From: Bordetella ansorpii
Lineage (GTDB): Bacteria > Pseudomonadota > Gammaproteobacteria > Burkholderiales > Burkholderiaceae_B
Length of the DNA stretch: 64,000 nt
Direction of reading: 5' to 3'
NCBI RefSeq assembly: GCF_900078705.1
Contig: NZ_FKIF01000007.1
Coordinates: forward strand, 806,001 to 870,000
Shown here: positions 12,003 to 20,181 of the stretch, piece by piece
How the letters are laid out: the number at the start of each line of letters is the position of its first letter
How positions within the stretch are numbered: position 1 is the first letter of the stretch
Notes under the pieces: model-generated
Database searches by the model: none
Seen by the model: the letters and a program-made list of their open reading frames with translations, nothing else
What the model was told of the DNA's origin: nothing
Program-made: the position numbers and the translations under genes

Positions 12003-13175
12003 TCAACGGCTGGCGTGGAACTGGGTGAGCGCGCGGCGCAATTCGTCGATCGCGGCGTAGTGCCATAGCGCCAGGCCGATCACGGCCCCCGCGGCGCCCA
12101 GCAGCAGGACCCAGCGAGCCGCCTGGGCCTGGCGCCGCACGCGGGCGACGGTGTGGGATTCGATACGTGCGCGCGCCTGCTGCAAGCCACCCGCCAGGCC
12201 ATGCGCGCCGATCATGTCGGCCATGAACCACCACAGTTCGCGATCGAACAGGCCGGTGTCCAGGCTGTGCTCGCCGACGATGCCGGCGTCGATACGGGCG
12301 AGCATGGCGGCGACGTGGCCAGCGAGCCAGGGCCGTGCGTTCCAGGCGAACGTAGCCAGCGCCTCGCGCAGCCGCGTGTCGATATTGCCGCGCTGGCGCA
12401 ATAGCACCGACAGCATCGCCAGGAAACGGATCGCGTGAAAATCCCGGTACAGCCGCCACACCGCCCAGCCGTCCAACCCGGTACGCACGCGACCGGTCAG
12501 GTTGGGCAAGGACCACAGGACCAGCGCCACCCCGGCCGGCAAGGCAAAACTCCATAGCGGCAGCGCATACCGCACGGCATCGGCCAAGGCATAGAGCCTG
12601 CGTGTCAGCGGCCCCAGGTAATCGGGCGGCAGCCCTTGGAACACCTGCTGCAACCGCGGCACGGTGAAGAACGGCACGGCGCACAACAAGGCAAGGGTCA
12701 CGCCCAGCGCAGCCAGGCCCGCCGCCATCGTGACCAGCAGCTCATCACGCAGTCCACGGACCAGTTGGACCGCGCGGGCCAGGTCACGCAGCACCTCGGC
12801 CAGCGCATCGCCGCCGGCAGCCTGGGCCGAGGCCACCAGCAGGCATTCGTCGGCGGGCAGCGCATCGGCCCATGCCGCGGCGAGGTCGCCGCCGCTTTCC
12901 TGGTAGCGCCGCGCCCAGCGCTGCGCGAGCCGCCCGCGCACCGTGGACAGGCCATATCGCCGCGCATCGTCCTCGAAAAGATCGAGCAAGGTCTTGCGTC
13001 CCTGCAGCGCCAGCAGGACCTCGGCGAGATAGGCGTAGTAGTCGGCGCGCATGGCGCGAAACCGCCAGGCATCCAGCCGTTCCGCGCCGCGCGCGCGCCA
13101 ACCACCGGCAAACATGCCCGGCATCCGCCGGGTCAAGCCCAGGCCATGCGCCCTATCGTCGTGGGACGGCGTCAT
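12003..13175 (-). CDS. pilR: PilR, inner-membrane platform protein (T2SS F family)
   Basis: 390 residues from the ATG at 13175, which overlaps the stop of pilQ as ATGA. The architecture is of the GspF/PilC type: a cytoplasmic helical domain, then hydrophobic helices near residues 150-175 (LLVTMAAGLAALGVTLALLC) and 205-225. A second cytoplasmic domain follows, with a final C-terminal helix (RWVLLLGAAGAVIGLALW). It would form the inner-membrane base on which the PilQ ATPase acts. It matches R64/PAPI-1 PilR in position and topology; assignment to the family is firm, the exact ortholog call is by context. Confidence 0.85.
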   Translation of the reverse strand: MTPSHDDRAHGLGLTRRMPGMFAGGWRARGAERLDAWRFRAMRADYYAYLAEVLLALQGRKTLLDLFEDDARRYGLSTVRGRLAQRWARRYQESGGDLAAAWADALPADECLLVASAQAAGGDALAEVLRDLARAVQLVRGLRDELLVTMAAGLAALGVTLALLCAVPFFTVPRLQQVFQGLPPDYLGPLTRRLYALADAVRYALPLWSFALPAGVALVLWSLPNLTGRVRTGLDGWAVWRLYRDFHAIRFLAMLSVLLRQRGNIDTRLREALATFAWNARPWLAGHVAAMLARIDAGIVGEHSLDTGLFDRELWWFMADMIGAHGLAGGLQQARARIESHTVARVRRQAQAARWVLLLGAAGAVIGLALWHYAAIDELRRALTQFHASR

Positions 13176-14875
13176 GCCAGCCTCGTCCGGGCAGAGGCAC
13201 GCGGCGCAGCGCCGTCGCACAGGCCGAACTGGCGTGCCAGCAGCCGCGCATCCAGTTCCCCCCGCGAGGCCTTGTACAGCGCGCACAGATGCACGGGCTT
13301 GCCGCTCATGTCGGGATCGTCGGCGGCGGTACGCGGCATCGCCAGCAGGTGCCGCATCAGTCCGGGGTTGTCACGCCGGCGGATGCAATCGAGCAGGACG
13401 TCGTCCTGAGCGGGGGCGAACATTTCGGCCACGACCGTCCGGCCCCGGCAGCCCGCCAACTGCCCGCGGGCCTGCGCATGGGCCAAGGACGCGCAAGCTG
13501 GGCACCCAGCCGCGTTGCGCACGCGCAAGCGCCTGGGATCGATACCGAATTCCCGCCGCATGCCTTCCGCCCAGCCCTGCCAGCCTGCGGCTTCGTCCAG
13601 GGGCAAGGCGCACACGCCGCATAGCCGTGGCAACAGGGTCTGGTAGACCAGCAGCTTCAGCACGCCGGGCGCGGCCAGGAAGTCGCGCGAGATGCCGATG
13701 AAATCGGAGGCGAGGCGCTCCGGAATCATCAAGGCGGATCCCGTGTGGGTCGTGGTGTAGATGCTGACGCCGCTGCCCGCCAGGTCCATGAAGGCCCGGC
13801 CGGTCTCGATGTCGCGCACCTCGCCGATCAACAGATCGTTCATCGCCGAGCGCTTGATGGTCCGCAGCTTGGCGGCGAAGGGAAAGGCCTCGTCGCCATC
13901 GAGCGAGCGGCCCACGGTGTTCTGCAATGCGTTCTCGATGAGATACTCCGCCGGGTCCTCCAGGGTGATGACCTTGCGCAGGGGATCGATGCCGCGCATC
14001 AAGGTGGCGATGGTGGTGGATTTGCCAGAGCCCACGATGCCGGACAGCACGATCGCCCCGCCTTCTCTGTCGCGCGCGCGCTCCAGCGCCAGGACCTGGG
14101 ACGGCAGATAGCCCAGCGCCTCGAGGGTGGCGCCGCCGGCCGGCGCGTCCAGGCGCAACAGGCGCAGGCACACCGAGGGCCCGGCGTCGGCGGCCAGCGA
14201 AGCCCAGCGCAGCACATAAGGCGCACCGTCCACCTGCATGGCGATGCGGCCCTGCTGCTCGATACGCGGATCGAACACCGCCCCATTGCCGCCACGTACG
14301 TCCATCCAGGCCACCGCCAGTACTTCGGCCAACGTCGCTGCCGCGATGCCCTCGAAGCATGCCGGGGCGACGTAGGCTCCGTTGACGGTGTAGCGCACCT
14401 GGGAGCCGTTGCCGCGCTCGTCCACGTTGATGTGCAGGTCGCTGGCGCCCGCACGAACGCCCCAGTGCACGAACTCGGCGAACATGGCGGCCAGCGCCGA
14501 GCGCTGCGCCCGCGCGGGTGCGCCACGCGCAGCCACGGCGCCGAACTGCCCGCGTGCGACACTCAGCAGCAACGCTGCGGACACGACGTAGCGCGGCGGC
14601 GAGGCGGGAGGATAGCCGCGGCGGCGCAGCATGCGCTCGATTTCGTCGGCCTGGTCGCCCGTGGCGTAGTCGGCCAAGGCGAACAACGCGGCACGGCCGT
14701 CCTCGAACAGCACGGGACACAACCTGCCCGACAAGGCCGCCAGATCGAACAGATCCCCCAGCGAACGCTGCAATGGCGGATCCAGCCCGGCAAGATCCTC
14801 GGATGAGTCGAGCACCGGAATGGCGCGCGGTGGCCCTGGCCTACGTGCGGCCTCGATGCCGTGGCTTTCAGTCAT
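13172..14875 (-). CDS. pilQ: PilQ, pilus assembly ATPase (GspE/PilT superfamily)
   Basis: 567 residues from the ATG at 14875. It powers pilus extension from the cytoplasm. Visible motifs are Walker A GIVGSGKSTT, Asp box ITLEDPAEYLI, Walker B region LLIGEVRDIETG and His box TTTHTGSA. A zinc-binding-like set of CxxC pairs follows (CGVCALP, then CPACASL), as in GspE-type ATPases. The N-terminal domain includes ASDLHINV, the typical lead-in to this family. It overlaps pilP by 8 bases at its start and pilR by 4 at its end. No PilT-like retraction ATPase gene is nearby, as in R64 systems. Confidence 0.92.
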   Translation of the reverse strand: MTESHGIEAARRPGPPRAIPVLDSSEDLAGLDPPLQRSLGDLFDLAALSGRLCPVLFEDGRAALFALADYATGDQADEIERMLRRRGYPPASPPRYVVSAALLLSVARGQFGAVAARGAPARAQRSALAAMFAEFVHWGVRAGASDLHINVDERGNGSQVRYTVNGAYVAPACFEGIAAATLAEVLAVAWMDVRGGNGAVFDPRIEQQGRIAMQVDGAPYVLRWASLAADAGPSVCLRLLRLDAPAGGATLEALGYLPSQVLALERARDREGGAIVLSGIVGSGKSTTIATLMRGIDPLRKVITLEDPAEYLIENALQNTVGRSLDGDEAFPFAAKLRTIKRSAMNDLLIGEVRDIETGRAFMDLAGSGVSIYTTTHTGSALMIPERLASDFIGISRDFLAAPGVLKLLVYQTLLPRLCGVCALPLDEAAGWQGWAEGMRREFGIDPRRLRVRNAAGCPACASLAHAQARGQLAGCRGRTVVAEMFAPAQDDVLLDCIRRRDNPGLMRHLLAMPRTAADDPDMSGKPVHLCALYKASRGELDARLLARQFGLCDGAAPRASARTRLA

Positions 14876-15476
14876 GGACTTGCCCCGTGTGCAGGCATGC
14901 GGTGCGGACATCGTCCTGGCGCCGCAGCCTGACGCAAGGCAGATCGATCGCCACCAGCGCATAACGGGGGGCATCGGCCTGCCCGGCGACGCCCAGCGGC
15001 CAATGCCTGCCCTGACGATAGCGCCACACCGCGCCGTTGACGGACACGTCGGCATGCAGCACGCGGCCCACCCCGTAGATGGCAAGCACATCGACGTTGT
15101 CCTGCGCATCACTTCCAGGCATGCCGTGCGCCGGACCGCGAGCGGAGAGCTGGGCAGCCGCGGACGGCGGCAGCCAATCCTGCGCACGGCCCAGGCGCTG
15201 CGCCGCCGCTGCGCGGGCATCGGCGCGCAGCAGGTCCAGCACCGTGTCGGATTCCGGCCAGACCTGCGCAGGGGAAGCGGCGGCGGCGTCCCCCGCGGCC
15301 TGTGTCCCGATCTGGGGCTCGGCAACGGCGGCGGCGCCGAATCCCGGCGCCGCCGCCCCCATGGAGCAGGCCGCCAAGGCCCACACCAGCCGCCTGCGCC
15401 ATGCGGCGGCCGTGGCCAGCGACGGACGCCATGTTCCGCATCCAGTGGCAGCGGCACGCGGATCAATGCTGTTCAT
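14868..15476 (-). CDS. pilP: PilP-like pilus biogenesis protein
   Basis: 202 residues; the ATG at 15476 has a good upstream AAGGA 8 bases away. A signal-type hydrophobic segment (LVWALAACSMGAAAPGFGAAA, about residues 30-50) suggests export to the periplasm. The C-terminal half (VLAIYGVGRVLHADVSVNGAVWRYRQG and CVRLR) fits the small PilP family of R64-type pili, which is thought to link the secretin to the inner-membrane parts. The name rests on this local similarity and on position between pilO and pilQ. The gene overlaps pilO by 14 bases and pilQ by 8. Confidence 0.75.
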   Translation of the reverse strand: MNSIDPRAAATGCGTWRPSLATAAAWRRRLVWALAACSMGAAAPGFGAAAVAEPQIGTQAAGDAAAASPAQVWPESDTVLDLLRADARAAAAQRLGRAQDWLPPSAAAQLSARGPAHGMPGSDAQDNVDVLAIYGVGRVLHADVSVNGAVWRYRQGRHWPLGVAGQADAPRYALVAIDLPCVRLRRQDDVRTACLHTGQVHD

Positions 15477-16626
15477 AGATGGTTCCTTGAAGTTGCGCGG
15501 CCACCACGCTGGCAGCCAGGGCGGCTGGCCGGCCGGGCTCCAGCCGCAGGGAGAGGGAGGACCAGGACGTCGCGACGCCCTCGAGCGCCAGTACGCCGAA
15601 CGAACGCAGCGGACCGGTCAGGGACAGCGTGCGGCTGCGCAGGGGCGGCAGGATTCCCGGCCCTTCGGGCGGAGGTAACGGCACACCGCCGGCATCCCGG
15701 GGAGCGGGAGGCGCCAACGGCGCCAGTGGTCCGAGCTGCACATCGGTGAACGCCAGCGCGACCCGCTGCAGATCGCTGATGAACGTGCGCGGCAAGTGCT
15801 GCCGCATGGGCTGCGACGCCAGGGACATGCCGGCGCCTGGCACGCGCCAGTGCCACGCGCTGAGCCCCAGCGCCTCGAACTGCGCGTGCCAGCCCGCCGG
15901 CGCAGCCCCCACGAGATCATCGTGGGTCGCCTGCGGCAGCACCCGCTCGAAATACGCCGAGCAGCGCCAGGCGGCGGCATCGGGCACACATTGCGCGCGC
16001 TGCAGTCGCCACCCCTTCACCGCAAGTGGAATGCCGTACAGGGACCGTACGACGCGGTGCAGTTCGGCGGGCGTGTGCACGCGCAGGCCCGACCGCCATG
16101 CGTGGACGGCATCCCGCCAGATGGCATCGGCGTCGATCGCGGCCGCCGGCCGCCCCGCGTCACGGCTCGCCGCAATGTGGTGCCACAACGGCGGCAACGC
16201 CAGGACTCCCGCAAGACCCAGGACGAACGCGCGCACCGGCCAAGGCAGCCCTTCCCATCGGGTATCCACGGCCAGCAGGCGCGCGGCCGGGTCCAGGGCC
16301 TGCTGCAGACGCGCCAGTACGTCTGCGCCATCCAGCACGCGCAACGCCGGACGCAGCTCGCACAATTCCCGCAATGCCAGGCTGGCGGCCTCGGCGCTGG
16401 CATACAGGCGATCCGCGCGCGACAGCACCGCCCCGTCCTGCGCCGCCACCAGCCAGTGATGCCCGTCCGGCAAGGCGACCACGCAAGCCACGGCCCCGTC
16501 CGGATGCAGATGGGCATAGGCCTGCGCCGCGGCATACAGCGGCGCGCGGCGCGCCTGGCGGCCGATGCGGGCACAGCCGCCCGCCGCGGCCCGCAAGCCG
16601 CCCGCCACATAATGCGTGGCCCTCAA
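15463..16626 (-). CDS. pilO: PilO-like pilus assembly protein (R64 PilO type)
   Basis: 387 residues from a TTG start at 16626. The TTG shares bases with the stop codon of the 43-codon gene upstream (TTGA), so its translation is likely coupled. The N-terminal half is cytoplasmic and resembles an actin-like fold (VACVVALPDGHHWLVAAQDG, VLDGADVLARLQQ). One membrane helix lies near residues 135-155 (FVLGLAGVLALPPLW). The periplasmic remainder ends in a proline-rich linker and a beta-rich C-terminus. In R64-type systems PilO bridges the inner-membrane platform and the secretin. The assignment is by layout and position between pilN and pilP. Confidence 0.78.
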   Translation of the reverse strand: MRATHYVAGGLRAAAGGCARIGRQARRAPLYAAAQAYAHLHPDGAVACVVALPDGHHWLVAAQDGAVLSRADRLYASAEAASLALRELCELRPALRVLDGADVLARLQQALDPAARLLAVDTRWEGLPWPVRAFVLGLAGVLALPPLWHHIAASRDAGRPAAAIDADAIWRDAVHAWRSGLRVHTPAELHRVVRSLYGIPLAVKGWRLQRAQCVPDAAAWRCSAYFERVLPQATHDDLVGAAPAGWHAQFEALGLSAWHWRVPGAGMSLASQPMRQHLPRTFISDLQRVALAFTDVQLGPLAPLAPPAPRDAGGVPLPPPEGPGILPPLRSRTLSLTGPLRSFGVLALEGVATSWSSLSLRLEPGRPAALAASVVAAQLQGTIYEQH

Positions 16627-16754
16627 CTGGCGGGCGCGCGCGCGCGCGCCATCGGCGCGATGTGGCTGCCCACCAGCGCGAACCAGGTCAGGCCGAAAAC
16701 CAGGGACTGGCGCGCATCGTCGCGCGCCACGATGTGGACATTGCCAGGCTGCAT
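16623..16754 (-). CDS. small 43-residue ORF between pilN and pilO
   Basis: ATG at 16754, 9 bases after the pilN stop, opens a 43-codon frame that ends in TGA overlapping the TTG start of pilO. The product begins MQPGNVHIVARDD, then has one hydrophobic stretch SLVFGLTWFALVGSHIAP, long enough for a single membrane helix, and ends in an Arg/Ala-rich tail. A GAGG-like sequence precedes the start. The perfect fit between two coupled pilus genes suggests a real gene. R64 PilM is a small membrane protein encoded before pilN, but this one is far shorter and lies after it, so I do not name it. It could instead be just a leader that couples pilO translation. Confidence 0.55.
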   Translation of the reverse strand: MQPGNVHIVARDDARQSLVFGLTWFALVGSHIAPMARARAPAS

Positions 16755-16763
16755 GCGCGCTCC

Positions 16764-18353
16764 TCAGACGCCATCCTCGGCCTGCGCGGTGATCAGCACC
16801 ACCGTCGTCAGCCGATCCCGCGCGCGGCGGTCGCGCCCGCCTGCCAGCAGCGGCGCATCGGGCAGCACGCGCCGCCGTTCGTATTCGTCTTCGCGGCGGT
16901 CGAAGCCCGACAGGATCACCGGCACGCCCGGCCGCAGTTCCACCTGCTGCACCGTCCCGCTGCCATCGACCGCGATCTGCTGCACCTGCAACTGATTGCC
17001 GGACTCGCCGAAGCTGATGGACTTCAGGGGCTGCGCGACCGTGTTGTCGTAGGACACCGACAGCAGGATGCTGCCATCGTCCTGGGCGTCGGGCACCAGC
17101 GTCAGCACCGTGCCCACCGTCTCCTGCTTCTGGCTGATGGACACCGACGGCAACGCCGCCGACACGCCGCCCGCCGCGGGCACGGCCACGCTCTGCACCT
17201 GGTCCACGTACGAGAACGTGGATCGCACCGCGTGCGTGATGGGCCTGCGGTTGAGCGTGAGCAGCGGCACGCTGGCATGCCGCACCACCGCCCCCAGCGT
17301 GGACAAGGCGCTGACGACCGCGCGCGACCCCGTGAAGGGCCCGCCCGCCACTGCCGCGCTGGCCGCCGCGGCGGCGCTGTTCGTGTCGGCGGGCAGGGAT
17401 AGCGACGCCACGCCGCGCAGGCTGTCGTAGACCGCCGACCAGTCGATGCCGGCCTCGGCGTCGTCGCGGGTCTGCACCGTGATTTCTTCGAAGACCAGCC
17501 GCACGCGTCGCGTCAGCGCGCGGTTCTCGCGGGCGACGAACGTGGCGATGCGATCGAGCACGGCTGGCGTATCGGTGACCACCAGCGATGTGCCGCCGCC
17601 CTCGGCCTGTGCAATGACGCCGGCGCGGGTCAGGAACGGTTCGAGCCGGCTGCGCACGGCCTGCAGGGCCTGCTGGTCACCGGAACTGAGCGAGGTGCTG
17701 GACGCGCTTTCGAAACCGCCCGCCTGCGCGCTGGCGGCGCGGCCGATCCGCGCCTCGACACGGCTGGACAGCGTCAGCGCGCGCACGTCGAAGACGCGCG
17801 TCTGCGTGCGATAGAACTCGATGGCGCCCTGGTGATAGCGCCATTGCAGATACAACTGCGCAGCCAGGGCATCCAGCGTGTCGGGCAAGGGCCTGGGGCC
17901 GGACTGGATCTCGATGCGCGTGGCCGCGCCGACCGCCAGCGTGGCCTGCTCGGCCAGCCTGGGCAGGAAAAGCTCGTGGGGCAGCAAGGCATCGGGATGC
18001 ACGCGCACGGCGATGCCCGTGGCGCGTTGCAGCCGCTCGGCGATGCCCGGCAGGTCCAGGCGTCCGGCAAACAACAGTGTCGTATCCACGTCGGCACGCA
18101 GGGCGGGCGGCAGCAGCACCTCGCGCGCCAACGGCTGCGCGGGTCCGGCCAGCCAGGGCTTGTCGACCTCCTGCGCGGCCAGGCGCGCCCGCGGATCGGT
18201 CATGCCGCGCTTGAACTGGCGCTGCTCCGCGTCCAGGGCCTGCTGCTGTTGCCGCGCCTGTCCGCGCAAGGCCTGCAAGGCTTCGCTGACGCCACAGCCG
18301 CCCAGGGCCAGCGCCGCACCGGCCGCCAGCACGATAGGCCAGGCGCGCATCAT
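16764..18353 (-). CDS. pilN: PilN, outer-membrane secretin lipoprotein
   Basis: 529 residues from the ATG at 18353, which overlaps the preceding stop (ATGA). A lipobox is visible (ALALGGCGVSEAL, Cys about residue 21), so it is an outer-membrane lipoprotein. N-terminal N-domains follow (YLQWRYHQGAIEFYRTQTRVFDVRALTLSS), then a Ser-rich loop and the C-terminal secretin domain. That domain contains SVSISQKQETVGTVLTLVPD and VELRPGVPVILSGFDRRED. It forms the ring through which the pilus leaves the cell. It follows the pilL-like gene directly and precedes the 43-codon gene. Confidence 0.9.
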   Translation of the reverse strand: MMRAWPIVLAAGAALALGGCGVSEALQALRGQARQQQQALDAEQRQFKRGMTDPRARLAAQEVDKPWLAGPAQPLAREVLLPPALRADVDTTLLFAGRLDLPGIAERLQRATGIAVRVHPDALLPHELFLPRLAEQATLAVGAATRIEIQSGPRPLPDTLDALAAQLYLQWRYHQGAIEFYRTQTRVFDVRALTLSSRVEARIGRAASAQAGGFESASSTSLSSGDQQALQAVRSRLEPFLTRAGVIAQAEGGGTSLVVTDTPAVLDRIATFVARENRALTRRVRLVFEEITVQTRDDAEAGIDWSAVYDSLRGVASLSLPADTNSAAAAASAAVAGGPFTGSRAVVSALSTLGAVVRHASVPLLTLNRRPITHAVRSTFSYVDQVQSVAVPAAGGVSAALPSVSISQKQETVGTVLTLVPDAQDDGSILLSVSYDNTVAQPLKSISFGESGNQLQVQQIAVDGSGTVQQVELRPGVPVILSGFDRREDEYERRRVLPDAPLLAGGRDRRARDRLTTVVLITAQAEDGV

Positions 18354-19249
18354 GACGGCACTCCCATGGACGCGGCGGATGGATCGCAGGCCTGCGTATA
18401 AGGCACGACGCGCAGCACGCGGTTGGTATAGAAGCACGGCTGCACGGGCCGGTCGGTCAACTCGGTCGCGCCCAGCAATGCGCGCACCGCCTGCTTGAAA
18501 TCCGTGCCGAACTCGGCGCTGCCGGCCAGGGGAATGTCGACGCTGACGGCCCAATGCTGCGACTGGAACGTCCAGCCCGCCGATCCCGCCCACTTGGACA
18601 ACACCGATCGCAGCGTGGCGTCGGGCGGGCCGGCATGGAAAGCGGCTGCCGACGTGGCGCGCGATGCGGCCGCAGGCAAGCCCTGTCCGGATGCGGGCGG
18701 CGCGGCACCCGGCGGGCTTGCCATCGCGGCACGGGCAGGCGTATCGGGCAGCGGCGCGGGCGCGAGCGGGTGCGCGCTCCCGGCGATGCCGCCCGGAAGC
18801 CCGGCGCCGGCAGGCAACGCCGGCGCCACCGCGGACGGCCCGCTTTCCATCGGCAAGGCGCCGGCAGCCGCCCACGGCGTTCCACCTTGCCCGGCAGCGC
18901 CCATGGCTCCCGCCCGGGCCGCGCGCGCGACATACCGCCCGCCGCGCATCGTCAACGCGCGCCAGGCGCCGTCGATCACGACATAAGGCCCCTGCCGGCG
19001 CCAGGCGACCAGGCGATCGCCCTGTCCCGTACCCGCGAAGATGGCCGGCACCTCTTGCCCCGCGCCGAACTGCAGCCATACCTGGGCAGGCGTCGCGAAG
19101 ACCTGCAACGGTGCCACGGCGGCATCGCCGGACAGTTGCCAATCGAAATCGTACGGTCCGGCCGGGCCCGGCCCGTTCAGTCCATCATCCGCCAGCGCCG
19201 CGCAGCCACCCGCCGCCAGCAACAGCGCCAAACCCATCCACCGCACCAT
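18350..19249 (-). CDS. pilL: PilL-like lipoprotein with TcpQ-type C-terminal domain
   Basis: 299 residues from the ATG at 19249, which has AGGAGG 4 bases upstream; the frame extends farther but without a better start. The lipoprotein signal (LALLLAAGGCAALA) places it in the envelope. The N-terminal module (YDFDWQLSGDAAVAPLQVF, then QVWLQFGAG) resembles conjugative PilL and VirB9-like N-domains. A long Ala/Pro/Gly linker follows. The C-terminus (AGWTFQSQHWAVSVDIPL, then VLRVVPYTQAC) fits the TcpQ/pilot-type domain that helps secretin assembly. First gene of the pil operon; no clear promoter box was found in the 136 bases upstream. Confidence 0.75.
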   Translation of the reverse strand: MVRWMGLALLLAAGGCAALADDGLNGPGPAGPYDFDWQLSGDAAVAPLQVFATPAQVWLQFGAGQEVPAIFAGTGQGDRLVAWRRQGPYVVIDGAWRALTMRGGRYVARAARAGAMGAAGQGGTPWAAAGALPMESGPSAVAPALPAGAGLPGGIAGSAHPLAPAPLPDTPARAAMASPPGAAPPASGQGLPAAASRATSAAAFHAGPPDATLRSVLSKWAGSAGWTFQSQHWAVSVDIPLAGSAEFGTDFKQAVRALLGATELTDRPVQPCFYTNRVLRVVPYTQACDPSAASMGVPS

Positions 19250-19298
19250 GCGTCCTCCGCCACGGCCATCCGTCATGCCCACATGGTGGGGCTGCCGG

Positions 19299-19326
19299 AA
19301 AAACCGCGATAGACGCAGATCTACGC
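19299..19326 (-). terminator. putative intrinsic terminator after the 146-residue gene
   Basis: On the minus strand GCG-TAGA pairs with TCTA-CGC (one bulged T) around a six-base loop, followed by GG and five T residues. It lies between the unknown gene and pilL, suggesting they are separate transcripts. Confidence 0.45.
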
Positions 19327-19385
19327 ATGGATCATTCGGTCCCTCGCGCGCGCATCGCCGCCAGGACCGCGACGCGGGGCGGCGG

Positions 19386-19826
19386 TCAATTGACCAGCGT
19401 GTGGATGAACGTACTGACGTTCTGGTAGGACGTCTGCAGCAAGGCGAGCAGATTGTCCATGCCCCGCACCGGCGTCTCGATCCAAGACACCAGGGAATGG
19501 AGCTTGCCGTTCAACACCTGTATGGCGTCGACCAGGCTGCCCACCAAGCCGTCGATGGGGGTGGACGACAGGGGCGGCGGCACGGGCGCGGCATGCGCCC
19601 CGCCCGACAAGGCGTCCGGCAGCGCGCCCAGGCCGGCAAACGCCGAATTCACCGTGGCGACGCGATCGCCCAACCCTGCCGCGAATGCGGCCGCCTGGTC
19701 GATCAGCCCTTTCAATTCATTTACCAGCTGCCGCAGCGTCGGGCCAATGCCTGGTATTCCATCAATCGAGATATTCCAATTATTGTTATCGAATACTCGC
19801 AAACTACTGATCGTCGGATCAGACAT
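19386..19826 (-). CDS. hypothetical protein, 146 residues, upstream of pil operon
   Basis: Start taken at the ATG at 19826 (MSDPTISSLRVFDNNNWN). A TTG three codons earlier is also open, but the AAGAAAGG motif is better placed for the ATG. No signal peptide, membrane helix or known motif is visible. The N-terminus is Asn-rich and unlike the Ala/Arg-rich proteins around it. The rest is amphipathic helix with regular hydrophobic spacing (LVNELKGLIDQAAAFAAGLGD, LVGSLVDAIQVLNGKLHSLV), which suggests a helical-bundle or multimerising protein. Base composition is lower in GC than the neighbours, especially at the 5' end and upstream. It lies beside the pil operon in the same direction, but a terminator-like hairpin separates them. 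I do not recognise it. Confidence 0.65.
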   Translation of the reverse strand: MSDPTISSLRVFDNNNWNISIDGIPGIGPTLRQLVNELKGLIDQAAAFAAGLGDRVATVNSAFAGLGALPDALSGGAHAAPVPPPLSSTPIDGLVGSLVDAIQVLNGKLHSLVSWIETPVRGMDNLLALLQTSYQNVSTFIHTLVN

Positions 19827-20136
19827 GCCAGTCAAAACCTTTCTTCTTTTAAATTGCCGCGCGCTCCTCGCGAAACCTCATCTTCCTCAAGCGCCGGCAC
19901 GCAGCACGGATCTTTCGCCTATCCGCGACACCTGCCAGCCAAGATGGACTCGGCGGAGCACAACGTCTTGTTCGAAACTGCCCCTTTTATTTATCGCGGC
20001 TGCATATTCCGCATTTGCCGGATCGTGCCGGCGCAAGGGGGTGGATCAATTCGCCTAACCCAAAAATACCCCCACGCCGCCCCTTCGGTTCGCAGCCCCG
20101 AGAGGGCTGCCTTCACCTTGAGAGCGGCACGGCGGC
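19827..20136. other. 310-base AT-richer intergenic stretch
   Basis: No credible gene; short plus-strand frames here look like chance. It is visibly poorer in GC than the rest of the window (for example the run around 19985-20005 and 20060-20070). It must hold the promoter of the 146-residue gene, but no convincing -35/-10 pair was found. A perfect 7-base hairpin, GCAGCCC/GGGCTGC with loop CGAGA, lies at 20092-20110 without a T-run on either strand. Confidence 0.6.
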
Positions 20137-20166
20137 AAAAAAAACGCCCCGAATTATATCGGGGCG
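20137..20166 (-). terminator. intrinsic terminator after the binding-protein gene
   Basis: On the minus strand CGCCCCG (20160-20166) pairs with CGGGGCG (20145-20151) around an 8-base AT loop, followed by eight T residues. It lies 16 bases past the stop of the solute-binding protein gene and is a textbook rho-independent terminator. Confidence 0.92.
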
Positions 20167-20181
20167 ATCATTACTCCATCC

